DNA of 18,222 nt from JAOTYV01 sp041557595 (GTDB taxonomy: Bacteria > Pseudomonadota > Alphaproteobacteria > UBA8366), in NCBI GenBank assembly GCA_041557595.1, contig JBFFGE010000087.1, forward strand, positions 1-18,222. The letters run 5' to 3'. The first letter of the stretch is position 1. The number at the start of each line of letters is the position of its first letter. The notes beneath the pieces are model-generated. The model had not been told where the DNA came from and made no database searches. It saw only the letters and a program-made list of their open reading frames with translations. Made by a program: the position numbers and the translations under genes. This document shows positions 1 to 8,198 of the stretch, piece after piece.

Positions 1-2593
1 CGGCCTTTTTCTTCGGAGCCGCCTTCTTCGCCGGCGCTTTCTTGGCCGGCGCCGCCTTGGATTTCCCCTTGGCGGCCTTTTCCGCGAGCATCGTCACCGC
101 TTCTTCGAGCGTAATGCTCTCGGGTTCCCGATCCTTCGGGATCGTCACGCTCGCCCGGCCGTGTTTGACATAGGGGCCATAGCGGCCCTTGCGGATCGAC
201 AGGGGCTTGCCGTCATCCGGATGGTCGCCGAGCTCGATCGCATTGTGTCCCGGGGATTCGGCGATCAGCGATACCGCCCGGTTGAGGCCGATGGTCAGCA
301 GATTGTCGTCTTTCAGCGAAACATAGTTCGAGCCATGCTTGATATAGGGGCCGAACCTGCCGAGACCGGCGACGATCATCTGGCCGGTTTCCGGATGCGC
401 GCCGATGTCGCGCGGCAGGGACAACATGCCCAGCGCGAGTTCGAGGTCGGCGCGGCCCGCCGAGACGTCTTTCGGGACCGAGGCCCGCTTCGGTTTGGGG
501 GGCGCTTTCTTGCCTTTTTCCTTCGGCGCTTCTTCCCCGAGTTGGAAATAGAGGCCGTAAGGGCCTTTGCGGAGCGTCACGTCTTCGCCGGTTTCCGGGT
601 GCTTGCCGAGAAGTTTCGGTCCGGCGGCGAGTTCCGTACCCATTTCCATGTCGTCGGTGTCCGCGCCGCCGGCGTTCAGGCGGTGCGTGTAGCGGCATTC
701 CGGATAATTGTTACAGCCGATGAAGGCGCCGAACCGCCCGAGTTTCAGGTTCAGGCGACCGGCTTCGCAGGCGGGGCATTGCCGCGCGACTTCCGTGTCG
801 CCATTGGGTCCGACCGGGAAAAAGTGCGGGCCGAGCTCCTCGTCGAGCCGGTCCAGGACCTCGGTGATGCGAAGATCGGCGGTGTCGGCGACCGCCTTGG
901 AAAACGATCCCCAGAACTCCGCAAGGACCTTCTTCCAGTCCATGGCGCCGGCCGAGATGTCGTCGAGCTGTTCTTCCAGCTGTGCGGTGAAATCGTACTC
1001 CACATAGCGCTGGAAGAAATTCGCCAGGAACGCGGTCACCAGCCGTCCGCGATCTTCCGGGATGAAACGGCGGTTCTCCAAGACGACGTAATTGCGATCC
1101 TGCAGGACGCGCAGGATAGAGGCGTAGGTGGAGGGCCGGCCGATCCCGAGCTCTTCCATTTTCTTGACGAGGCTCGCCTCGGTGTAGCGGGGCGGCGGCT
1201 GGGTGAAATGCTGTTCCGGCTTGATCTCCTTGACGGATACCGGTTGGCCTTCCTGCATTTCCGGGAGCCGTCGATCCTCGCACTTTTCGTCGCCGGAATC
1301 GTCGCTGCCTTCCTGATACAGTTTCAGGAAACCATCGAATTTCAGCACCGAACCGTTTGCGCGGAGGGCAACATTTTCGTCCGGCGAGGTCATGTCGACG
1401 CGCGCCTGATCGAGCAGCGCACTCGCCATTTCACAGGCCACGGTGCGCTGCCATATCAGCGTGTAGAGTTTGAGCTGCGTTTCATCGAGAACGGATTTGA
1501 GCTGGGCCGGTCTGCGAAACAAATCGGTCGGCCGGATCGCTTCATGCGCTTCTTGAGCATTCTTGGATTTGGTTTTGTAAATCCTCGGCTTTTCCGGTTT
1601 GTATTGCGCGCCGTAGTCTTGCTCGATCAGACGCCGGCTGGACTCGATGGCATCGTTGCTGAGCGTTACGCTGTCGGTTCGCATATAGGTGATCAGGCCG
1701 ACCGTTTCGCCGTCGATCGTCACACCCTCGTACAGGCGTTGCGCAAGCTGCATCGTCCGCGATGCACCGAAGCCGAGCTTCCGGCTGGCTTCCTGCTGCA
1801 GCGTCGAGGTGGTGAAGGGGGGCGCCGGGTGGCGCTGCACGGTCTTCTTCTCGATCTTCTTGACGGTGAAGGCGCGCGCCTCGATGGCGGCCTTCGCAGT
1901 GTCCGTCGCTTCCTGGTTGCGCAGCGAAAGCCGTTCGAGCCGTTCGCCGTCCAGATGGGTGAGGCGCGCGATGAAGGCGTCGCCGGCCTGGGTCGCCATG
2001 TCGGTTTCAACCGACCAGTACTCCTGCGGGACGAAGGCCTCGACCTCGGCTTCGCGTTCGCAAATCAGGCGCAGGGCGACCGACTGGACGCGTCCGGCCG
2101 AGCGCGATCCCGGAAGCTTGCGCCAGAGTACCGGCGACAGATTGAATCCGACAAGATAGTCGAGCGCACGGCGGGCGAGATAGGCTTCGACCAGCTCAGT
2201 ATTCAGCTCGCGCGGATGTTGCATCGCCTCGAGCACGGCTTTTTTGGTGATTTCGTGGAACACCACGCGCTTGACGTCGACACGGTCGAGGTTGCATCGC
2301 TCCTTGAGCAATTGATGGACGTGCCAGGAGATCGCCTCGCCCTCGCGATCCGGGTCGGTTGCGAGATACAGGTGATCGGCGCCGTTGATCGCGTCGGCGA
2401 TCGCATCCATGTGTTTCTTGGAGTTCGCATCGACTTCCCAGGACATGCTGAAATCCTGGTCGGGCTGCACCGAGCCGTTCTTGGCGGGCAAATCGCGCAC
2501 GTGGCCATAGCTCGCGACCACCTTGTAATCGGGACCGAGATATTTGTTGATGGTTTTCGCCTTCGAGGGCGATTCGACGACGACCACGTTCAT
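1..2593 (-). CDS. topA: DNA topoisomerase I (type IA), 3' end beyond window
   Basis: Relaxes negatively supercoiled DNA by single-strand passage through a covalent 5'-phosphotyrosine intermediate. Translating the minus strand from the ATG at 2591-2593 gives MNVVVVESPSKAKTI, the start of the Toprim domain. The acidic triad follows as D80-x-D82-x-E84 in ATDPDREGE. The catalytic tyrosine is Y303 in LITYMRTDS. One four-cysteine zinc finger lies at C606, C609, C627 and C633, followed by three topoisomerase C-terminal repeats of the type RKGPYGPYVKHG. The frame then enters a Lys/Ala/Pro-rich tail (KKAPAKKAAPKKK) typical of alphaproteobacterial TopA and runs off the window after about 864 codons, so the stop is not seen. 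No strong Shine-Dalgarno precedes the ATG. In related genomes topA usually follows dprA directly; here a DUF2336 gene lies between them. Confidence 0.97.
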   Translation of the reverse strand, partial: MNVVVVESPSKAKTINKYLGPDYKVVASYGHVRDLPAKNGSVQPDQDFSMSWEVDANSKKHMDAIADAINGADHLYLATDPDREGEAISWHVHQLLKERCNLDRVDVKRVVFHEITKKAVLEAMQHPRELNTELVEAYLARRALDYLVGFNLSPVLWRKLPGSRSAGRVQSVALRLICEREAEVEAFVPQEYWSVETDMATQAGDAFIARLTHLDGERLERLSLRNQEATDTAKAAIEARAFTVKKIEKKTVQRHPAPPFTTSTLQQEASRKLGFGASRTMQLAQRLYEGVTIDGETVGLITYMRTDSVTLSNDAIESSRRLIEQDYGAQYKPEKPRIYKTKSKNAQEAHEAIRPTDLFRRPAQLKSVLDETQLKLYTLIWQRTVACEMASALLDQARVDMTSPDENVALRANGSVLKFDGFLKLYQEGSDDSGDEKCEDRRLPEMQEGQPVSVKEIKPEQHFTQPPPRYTEASLVKKMEELGIGRPSTYASILRVLQDRNYVVLENRRFIPEDRGRLVTAFLANFFQRYVEYDFTAQLEEQLDDISAGAMDWKKVLAEFWGSFSKAVADTADLRITEVLDRLDEELGPHFFPVGPNGDTEVARQCPACEAGRLNLKLGRFGAFIGCNNYPECRYTHRLNAGGADTDDMEMGTELAAGPKLLGKHPETGEDVTLRKGPYGLYFQLGEEAPKEKGKKAPPKPKRASVPKDVSAGRADLELALGMLSLPRDIGAHPETGQMIVAGLGRFGPYIKHGSNYVSLKDDNLLTIGLNRAVSLIAESPGHNAIELGDHPDDGKPLSIRKGRYGPYVKHGRASVTIPKDREPESITLEEAVTMLAEKAAKGKSKAAPAKKAPAKKAAPKKKA

Positions 2594-2826
2594 AGGGTCG
2601 GGCTCTCTGTGTACTTTAAATGAACGAAATTTGTGTTGTGGCTATCAGCTTTGCCGGAATTCAGCGCTACTCTTTGCGGTATTCGCCGGTTGGGTTGCAA
2701 GGAAGTGACATCGCCCGAGGCGTTCGTCAACCATCCTGCGTCAGAAAATATCACTCCTCATAATCATGCCGAACGTGGCAAACGCGAAAAATGTGCGGCG
2801 GGAAGGGCGGCCCGGCCGGATGAAAA

Positions 2827-3951
2827 TCAGGCGCTCCACCGCTCCGATGGAGAATTGCGCCAGCGATTCAGGACGGCCGCAGCCGCCGTATGGTCAATCT
2901 GGTCGAAGTAATCGATCGCTCTGGAATAATCCTCGGTCACTCTGAAGGCGTTGGCGGGCAGGCTGCCGGAAAGGTGGCAAATGATTTCGCTGAATACTTC
3001 CTTTTCCATGCCCGACGCTTTGCAGGCGATCGCCATCGTCTCCATTCCCGAATCGTGCAGGATGAGCGACATGGCTTCGAGCGGCAGGTTGAGATGGGAT
3101 GCGAAGGCGCTTTCGAATCCGGCCATGTCGCCCAGATTGAGGTAGCGCAGCAAAGCGTGGCCCGCGGCAAATTCGCCGTCGAATTTCGTCGGGCTGCTGG
3201 CGATGATATCCGCCGCGATGTCTTGTTCCGTCGGCGCGCTCGGCACGGTCTCCGGGCGTGGCTCCGTGCCGAAATCCTCGGCAAGGGCGTGATTGACGGA
3301 ATCCGCGAGTGCGTTCGGATCGACCTGATAATTCGCCAGGATATAGTCGCGTAGCGAATCGCCGACCCAAACATACATTTTCTGGGCGAGACCGGAGGTC
3401 ATTTCACGGCGATGGATGAGCGGCTCCCGCAAAGTGTCGAACTCGATCGATTTGTCGACCATCTTGCGCATCGCGGTTTCGCTGATCTCCGCCGTCTCAT
3501 TGCACAGCAATGTCGTCATGACTCCCGGATCGTCCTGCTCCAGGAGGCATTCGGTCACGTGGGTCGAGATATTCGGCCGGATCGCGATCGCCTGACGATG
3601 CTTCTTGGTTCGATTAACGATGATGTCCAGCAGGTCCTCGTCCTGCAACAGGGTGGAATGCAGGATGATCGGATAGGCCACGGTGATTTCGTCGCTGGCG
3701 AGGAATTGCACCAAATCTCGCGGCACGTCGGTGCGCTCGGCAAGATAGTCGGCGATGTGACGCCGAATGCGCACCTCGACCTTGTCCACCAGCAGGCGCA
3801 GAATCTCGAATGCCAATTCGAGCTCGCGTTCGGATAGATTCATTTTTGAAGCGAGGCACATTTCGGCAACGGAGGCGGCGAGGCCGCCTTTCCCGTCGAG
3901 CGCGCGCTGATAGGCCAGTTCGAGGAGCTTCTGATAGGGAGTCGAGGCCAT
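2827..3951 (-). CDS. DUF2336 domain protein
   Basis: This 374-residue protein matches the DUF2336 family, an alpha-helical, HEAT-like family found mainly in alphaproteobacteria. The best-conserved part is around residues 60-190, including RIRRHIADYLAERTDVP and a repeated helical pattern of LL-QDED and LLCNETAEIS type. It has no signal peptide and no membrane segment, so it is likely cytoplasmic. Some members have been linked to cell-cycle or motility regulation, but the biochemical role is not settled and none is claimed here. The start ATG at 3949-3951 has no clear Shine-Dalgarno. Its 5' side is an unusually AT-rich 268-bp gap, which suggests its own promoter rather than read-through from dprA. 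It is placed between dprA and topA, which normally adjoin. Confidence 0.85.
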   Translation of the reverse strand: MASTPYQKLLELAYQRALDGKGGLAASVAEMCLASKMNLSERELELAFEILRLLVDKVEVRIRRHIADYLAERTDVPRDLVQFLASDEITVAYPIILHSTLLQDEDLLDIIVNRTKKHRQAIAIRPNISTHVTECLLEQDDPGVMTTLLCNETAEISETAMRKMVDKSIEFDTLREPLIHRREMTSGLAQKMYVWVGDSLRDYILANYQVDPNALADSVNHALAEDFGTEPRPETVPSAPTEQDIAADIIASSPTKFDGEFAAGHALLRYLNLGDMAGFESAFASHLNLPLEAMSLILHDSGMETMAIACKASGMEKEVFSEIICHLSGSLPANAFRVTEDYSRAIDYFDQIDHTAAAAVLNRWRNSPSERWSA

Positions 3952-4219
3952 ATTCCAGATAATTCTTGTTTCGTTATGCCATTGCGCGATGCGAACCGGT
4001 CGGTAGCGTTTGATCGAAGCGAAATGTGGCTAAGTGCACATCTTTTGCGAACCAGTGTTCACAAATAGTTAATGTGCCTTATTCTATCCAAGTCTTATAA
4101 ATAGACAAGCGTTGTTTAGTTAATTCTGCGTATTGTTAAATAAACTATTAAGGTGATTGCTACTCACTTTGATTCAAATTCTAATGACCGCTAGTAGTCT
4201 CGATAAATTTTCGCGGGTA
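3952..4219. promoter_or_regulatory. AT-rich intergenic region upstream of the DUF2336 gene
   Basis: This 268-bp gap is strikingly AT-rich for the window. It has several TTAA tetramers, at 4069-4072, 4120-4123, 4136-4139 and 4148-4151. The last two are separated by 8 bp, close to but not equal to the TTAA-N7-TTAA CtrA site of alphaproteobacteria. I see no open frame, tRNA or convincing terminator. It probably holds the end of the dprA transcript and the promoter of the DUF2336 gene. This is inference from base composition and position only. Confidence 0.35.
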
Positions 4220-5296
4220 CTAAGAAATCAGCGCGACAAGATTTCCGGGCTGCCGCTCTAGCCGGCCGGCGAGTTCCAAATCCAACAGGACGGTCCATAC
4301 ATCGGCCGGCGAAAAACCCGTATCCCGGACGATTTCGTCGATCGCAAGCGGTGCCGGGCCGAGAATTCCGAGGATTCGACCGCTGGCCGTTTCGCCGGCA
4401 TAAGCCGCCGTTTCGGGGGGGTGTACGGGCGTGGCCTCGGCCGCGAAGACCGATGCGCCGCGTTCGGTGAGCCGGTCGCGCCGCATCGCGGACAATTCGA
4501 CAACGACGTCATGGGCGGATTCGGTCAGTTTTGCGCCTTTCCGGATCAGATCGTTGGTGCCCCGGCACCGGGGGTCCTGTGGCGAGGCGGGGACGGCGAA
4601 GACCTCGCGCCCCTGTTCGCCGGCGAGCCGCGCGGTAATCAGGGATCCCGAGCGCAGGGCCGCTTCCACGACAACGATCCCGAGCGAAAGACCCGAAATG
4701 ATCCGGTTGCGTCGCGGAAAATGCTGTGCCCGCGGCTGTACACCGCAGGGAAGCTCCGAAATCGCCAATCCCTGCGCAACGATGTTTTCGTATAATGATT
4801 TGTTTTCTTTGGGGTATATGACGTCGATGCCGCGCGCCATGCCCGACGCGACCAGCAAGTCCGCCTCGGCAAGGTCCGCGGCGATGGCACGGGCGAAATT
4901 CCGGCCATTCGTGGAGGCGTTGCGGGCGCCGACGACCGCGACCGCGTCACGGGTCAGCAGGCCGACGTCGCCCAGGGCCGAGAGGACGGGCGGCGCGTCG
5001 TCGAGCGCGGCGAGGGGCGTTGGATAACCGGGCTCGCCATAGAGCAGGTGGTGGCCGCCAAGACGTTGAAGTATTTCGCATTCTTGCTCGGCCTGCGCGA
5101 TGGAGCAGATCCGCAAAGGCCGCTTTCGGCCACCCCGTGCGGCAAGAGCGGGTAGGGCGTGGAGGGCCTGGCCGGCGCTGCCATAGCGGCTCAGAAGCTG
5201 TCGAAAGGTTACCGGGCCGACGTTTTCGCTGCGCGCCAGACGAAGCCGATCGAGCCGTTCCTGCGGGGACAATTCGGTTGCTGCGTCATTCCTCAT
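4220..5296 (-). CDS. dprA: DNA processing protein DprA/Smf with internal in-frame deletion
   Basis: DprA binds incoming single-stranded DNA and loads RecA during natural transformation. The N-terminal helical region (ERLDRLRLARSENVGP) is followed by the Rossmann-like core with VVGARNAS and SGMARGID. Then come FPRRNRIISGLSLG, VEAALRSGSLITAR and GREVFAVP, and a C-terminal winged-helix (DprA_WH) segment ending in NLVALIS. Between ARGID and VIYPKEN about 20-24 residues found in other DprA proteins (A-AH--AL ... GGID type) are absent, without loss of frame. I chose the ATG at 5294-5296, 21 codons inside the longest frame, which starts with GTG at 5359. The ATG avoids overlap with the upstream dioxygenase gene and fits the usual N-terminus. 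Neither start has a good Shine-Dalgarno. The gene belongs to the plsY-dprA-topA cluster. Whether the shortened protein is active is doubtful. Confidence 0.9.
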   Translation of the reverse strand: MRNDAATELSPQERLDRLRLARSENVGPVTFRQLLSRYGSAGQALHALPALAARGGRKRPLRICSIAQAEQECEILQRLGGHHLLYGEPGYPTPLAALDDAPPVLSALGDVGLLTRDAVAVVGARNASTNGRNFARAIAADLAEADLLVASGMARGIDVIYPKENKSLYENIVAQGLAISELPCGVQPRAQHFPRRNRIISGLSLGIVVVEAALRSGSLITARLAGEQGREVFAVPASPQDPRCRGTNDLIRKGAKLTESAHDVVVELSAMRRDRLTERGASVFAAEATPVHPPETAAYAGETASGRILGILGPAPLAIDEIVRDTGFSPADVWTVLLDLELAGRLERQPGNLVALIS

Positions 5297-5342
5297 CGCC
5301 AAACCATGAAACGATGCGGCGGCACCGTCAATTCCGCGATTA

Positions 5343-6227
5343 TTATTCGGGAACACCACCCATGATTGTGGTGCGCCACATCATCCGGCGCTGCGGCAGG
5401 GCGTAGTCGTGAATTGCCAGATGCTGGACAAGGCAGTTATCCCACAACAACAGATCATGCTGCTGCCAGTGATGGCGGTAGGTGTATTCCGGCCGCGTGC
5501 ACCGATCGGCAAGGTCTTCCAGCAGGATTTCGGCCTCGCTATCGGCCATGTCGGTTATGCCGAAGCATTCGCCAGCCACCACATAAATGCATTTCCGGCC
5601 CGACTGCGGGTGGGTCCGGATCACGGGATGATCCACCGGGGCAAGCGCGGCCCGTTCTTCTTCGGTCAGCGGCTTGCGGTTGCTCTTGCCGGCTTTCGCC
5701 CGCCGCGCGTGCTTACCTTCGTAGGAATGGACGGTTCGTTTTCCATCGAGCAGGGTTTTCGTCGCGTTGGGCAGATCGTCATAGGCCGCCGCCGTACTGC
5801 TGAACAGGGTATCGCCGAGGACTTTGCCGTTCTCGACCGGCACCTCCAATGCGTAGAGCAGCGATCCGCGCGGCGGCGCGGCGATATAGGACATATCGCT
5901 GTGCCAGGTGGTCCCTGCATCCGCGACGCCCACATAGTCGCCATTTTCCTTGATGTTGGAGATTTTGATGATTTCCGGATAGCCGGGCAGGGTGAAGTTG
6001 CCGCGCATATATTCCTCGACGGTGCCGAACCGGCGGGTGGCGTCGATCAAGTGGCGTTCCGAGAGGTGTTGATTGCGAAATATGAGGACGCCGTGCTCGG
6101 CATAGGCCCGGTCGATTTCGCGGAACGTTGCGTCGTCCATCGGACGCGACAGGTCGACGCCGCGAATTTCCGCGCCAAGTGGCGCGCCGGAGGGGATAAT
6201 TTCGAGCTCTTGTGTCCGTGTCATCAT
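5343..6227 (-). CDS. TauD/TfdA-family Fe(II)/2-oxoglutarate dioxygenase (first copy)
   Basis: This 294-residue protein belongs to the TauD/TfdA family, which couples 2-oxoglutarate decarboxylation to hydroxylation of a substrate such as taurine, another sulfonate or a phenoxyacid. The iron-binding facial triad is visible as H109-x-D111 (TWHSDMSY) and H269 (VQHLAIHDY). Arginines R281 and R285 near the C-terminus are placed to bind 2-oxoglutarate. The N-terminal half has the family pattern GAEIRGVDLSRP and HGVLIFRNQ. The substrate cannot be assigned. It starts 57 bp after plsY and ends next to dprA, so it is probably co-transcribed with the pyrB-pyrC-plsY group, although functionally unrelated to it. 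Two adjacent ATG codons (6227 and 6224) could each serve as start; no Shine-Dalgarno is evident. Confidence 0.93.
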   Translation of the reverse strand: MMTRTQELEIIPSGAPLGAEIRGVDLSRPMDDATFREIDRAYAEHGVLIFRNQHLSERHLIDATRRFGTVEEYMRGNFTLPGYPEIIKISNIKENGDYVGVADAGTTWHSDMSYIAAPPRGSLLYALEVPVENGKVLGDTLFSSTAAAYDDLPNATKTLLDGKRTVHSYEGKHARRAKAGKSNRKPLTEEERAALAPVDHPVIRTHPQSGRKCIYVVAGECFGITDMADSEAEILLEDLADRCTRPEYTYRHHWQQHDLLLWDNCLVQHLAIHDYALPQRRMMWRTTIMGGVPE

Positions 6228-6284
6228 GCCATCGCCCGGGCCAGTCTACGCCGATACCCGCGGCTTTGGCGAGAGCGTCGGGAA

Positions 6285-6902
6285 TTATTTCGGGTCGGCG
6301 CCGACTTTGGGCTCTTCGCCGCGCAGCAACCGGCGAATGTTGTCGTGATGTCGTTGCCAGACGAGCACGGCGACGACGGCGATAACCGCGGTCGTTTTCG
6401 GATCCGTGAAGAACCAGGCGAGGACCGGCGCGAGCGCCGTCGCGACCAGCGCCGCGAGCGAGGAGTATCGGGTCGCGACAACGAGGGCGAGCCAGACCGC
6501 GCCTGCGATCGCGCCGACCGGCCATGACAGCGCGAGCAGCATCCCGCCGAATGTTGCAACGCCCTTGCCGCCCTGAAATCGGAGCCAAACCGGGAAAACA
6601 TGTCCGATCACCGTGAACAGGCCCACAAGGGCATGGAAGAATATTTCTTCGGGCCAATATGCGCGCACGATGACAATCGGCAGGACGCCCTTGACGGTGT
6701 CTCCGATCAGCGTGCACAGCGCGACCAATTTCCGGCCGGTGCGCAGGACGTTGGTCGCGCCGATATTGCCGGAACCGATCTTTCGGATGTCGCCCAATCC
6801 GGCCGCCTTGGAGAAAATGAGGCCGCAGGGCACCGTGCCGGCAAAATAGCTCGCAGCCAGGACCAGCATGATCGTTCCTAGAGGGATGTCGATGCCCGCC
6901 AT
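6285..6902 (-). CDS. plsY: Acyl-phosphate:glycerol-3-phosphate acyltransferase PlsY
   Basis: PlsY is the integral inner-membrane enzyme that moves an acyl group from acyl-phosphate to glycerol-3-phosphate, the first step of phospholipid synthesis in most bacteria. All three conserved cytoplasmic motifs are present: GSGNIGATN at residues 43-51, GHVFPVWLRFQGGKG starting at 100, and HHDNIRRLLRGEEPK starting at 185. Hydrophobic helices separate them, and the length of 205 residues is normal. The gene begins 6 bp after the pyrC-like stop, so it is in the same transcript. The first ATG lacks a Shine-Dalgarno. An internal ATG at 6867-6869 (residue 12) is preceded by an AGGA-like sequence and may be the true start. 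Confidence 0.96.
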   Translation of the reverse strand: MAGIDIPLGTIMLVLAASYFAGTVPCGLIFSKAAGLGDIRKIGSGNIGATNVLRTGRKLVALCTLIGDTVKGVLPIVIVRAYWPEEIFFHALVGLFTVIGHVFPVWLRFQGGKGVATFGGMLLALSWPVGAIAGAVWLALVVATRYSSLAALVATALAPVLAWFFTDPKTTAVIAVVAVLVWQRHHDNIRRLLRGEEPKVGADPK

Positions 6903-6908
6903 GCTGCG

Positions 6909-8198
6909 CTACACCGTGAAAGCGGTGTGACCGTCGACAACGGTGCGCATGACCATGCCCTGCACCGGCCGCTCGTCGTAAGGGGTGTTTTTCGATTTGC
7001 TCAGGAGCTTTTGTTCGTCGATCTGCCACGGCCGGTCGGGATCGAACAGCACCAGATCGGCGGGGGCGCCCCGTTGCAGCCTGCCGCAGGGAAGTCCCAT
7101 TAGCGACGCGGGCGCCGATGTTACTTTCGCCAGCGCGTCGAGCAGCGTCAGATGGCCATTGTGATACAGCTCCAGCGTTAGCGGCAGCAGCGTTTCCAGC
7201 CCGACCGCGCCGAATTCGGCCTGGTCGAAGGGCAGGCGCTTCGAATCCTGGTCATGCGGCGTGTGGTCGCTGGCGATGGCGTCGATCGTGCCGTCCGCCA
7301 GGCCGTCGACCACGGCCCTTCGGTCGTCTTCGCCGCGCAGCGGCGGCGAGACCTTGGCGAAGGTCCGGTACTCGCCGACCGCCGTCTCGTTCAAGGCGAA
7401 ATAGTTCGGCGCGGTGTCGCATGTCACCGCCAGGCCGCGCTTCTTGGCGCCGCGAATGGCGTCGATCGCTTGTGCGGTGGACAGGTGTCCGGCGTGATAT
7501 CGCCCGTCGGTCAGTTCGACCAGCCGCAGATCCCGCTCGACCATCATCGTTTCGGCCTGTGCCGGGATGCCCGCCAATCCCAGGCGCGTCGCGATTTCTC
7601 CTTCGTTCATCACCCCGTCGCGCGCCAGGGCCGGCTCCTCCGGGTGTTGCATGACGATGAGACCGAATCCCTTGGCATAGCTCAGCGCCCGGCGCATGAC
7701 GAGCGCGTTGGCGATTGCCCGGTTGCCGTCGGTGAAGGCGAGCGCGCCGGCCTCCGACAGCAGCCCCATTTCGGTGAGTTCGGCGCCCTTGGTGCCCCGC
7801 GTGATCGAGCCGTAGCAGCGAATCTTGGCGCGCCTGGCTTCCTGCGCCCGGCGCGCGATGAATTCCACGACCGAAACGTCGTCGATCACCGGGTCGGTAT
7901 TCGGCAGGGAGATCATGGTCGTCACGCCGCCCGCAACGGCCGCGTCGCCGATCGATTCGATGGTTTCCTTATGCTCCGCACCGGGTTCCCGGAGTTGTAC
8001 CCGCATGTCGACCAACCCCGCGCTCAGGCAGAGGCCATCGCATTGCACGGTTTCGTCGGCCGCCGGCGCACCGTCCTTGAACAGGTCGGGGCCGACATCG
8101 GCGATGCGATCGCCCTCGACCAAGAGGGCGCCCGGGGCGTCGAGTCCGCTTGCCGGATCGAGCAGCCGGGCATTCAGGAAGGCGATGCGCTTTGCCAT
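6909..8198 (-). CDS. pyrC: Dihydroorotase-like protein (PyrC/PyrX type), probably non-catalytic
   Basis: This 429-residue amidohydrolase-superfamily protein resembles the class I dihydroorotase of de novo pyrimidine synthesis (N-carbamoyl-aspartate to dihydroorotate). Recognisable segments are LREPGAEHKETI, GGVTTMISLPNTDP, AFTDG (residue 157 region), H185, H238 and SDHTPH with D311. The metal motif normally D-x-H-x-H is here D64-M-R66-V-Q68, so both N-terminal zinc histidines are missing. Pseudodihydroorotases with this loss are known beside pyrB, for example PyrC' of Pseudomonas, where they stabilise aspartate transcarbamoylase and a separate active dihydroorotase is encoded elsewhere. The start codon overlaps the pyrB stop (TGATG), suggesting translational coupling and a protein partnership. 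Family is certain; lack of catalysis is inferred. Confidence 0.93.
   Translation of the reverse strand: MAKRIAFLNARLLDPASGLDAPGALLVEGDRIADVGPDLFKDGAPAADETVQCDGLCLSAGLVDMRVQLREPGAEHKETIESIGDAAVAGGVTTMISLPNTDPVIDDVSVVEFIARRAQEARRAKIRCYGSITRGTKGAELTEMGLLSEAGALAFTDGNRAIANALVMRRALSYAKGFGLIVMQHPEEPALARDGVMNEGEIATRLGLAGIPAQAETMMVERDLRLVELTDGRYHAGHLSTAQAIDAIRGAKKRGLAVTCDTAPNYFALNETAVGEYRTFAKVSPPLRGEDDRRAVVDGLADGTIDAIASDHTPHDQDSKRLPFDQAEFGAVGLETLLPLTLELYHNGHLTLLDALAKVTSAPASLMGLPCGRLQRGAPADLVLFDPDRPWQIDEQKLLSKSKNTPYDERPVQGMVMRTVVDGHTAFTV

Noticed and set aside
161..2623. 820-codon plus-strand open frame
   Set aside because: It is antisense to topA, which has complete catalytic and zinc motifs. The plus-strand translation shows no recognisable family and is the usual GC-rich shadow frame.
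2594..2826. Rho-independent terminator between the DUF2336 gene and topA
   Set aside because: Short GC-rich dyads such as CCGGCC occur near 2810, but no stable stem followed by a T-tract is present on the minus strand.
5409..6527. 372-codon plus-strand frame
   Set aside because: Antisense to the first dioxygenase and plsY, both with intact motifs.
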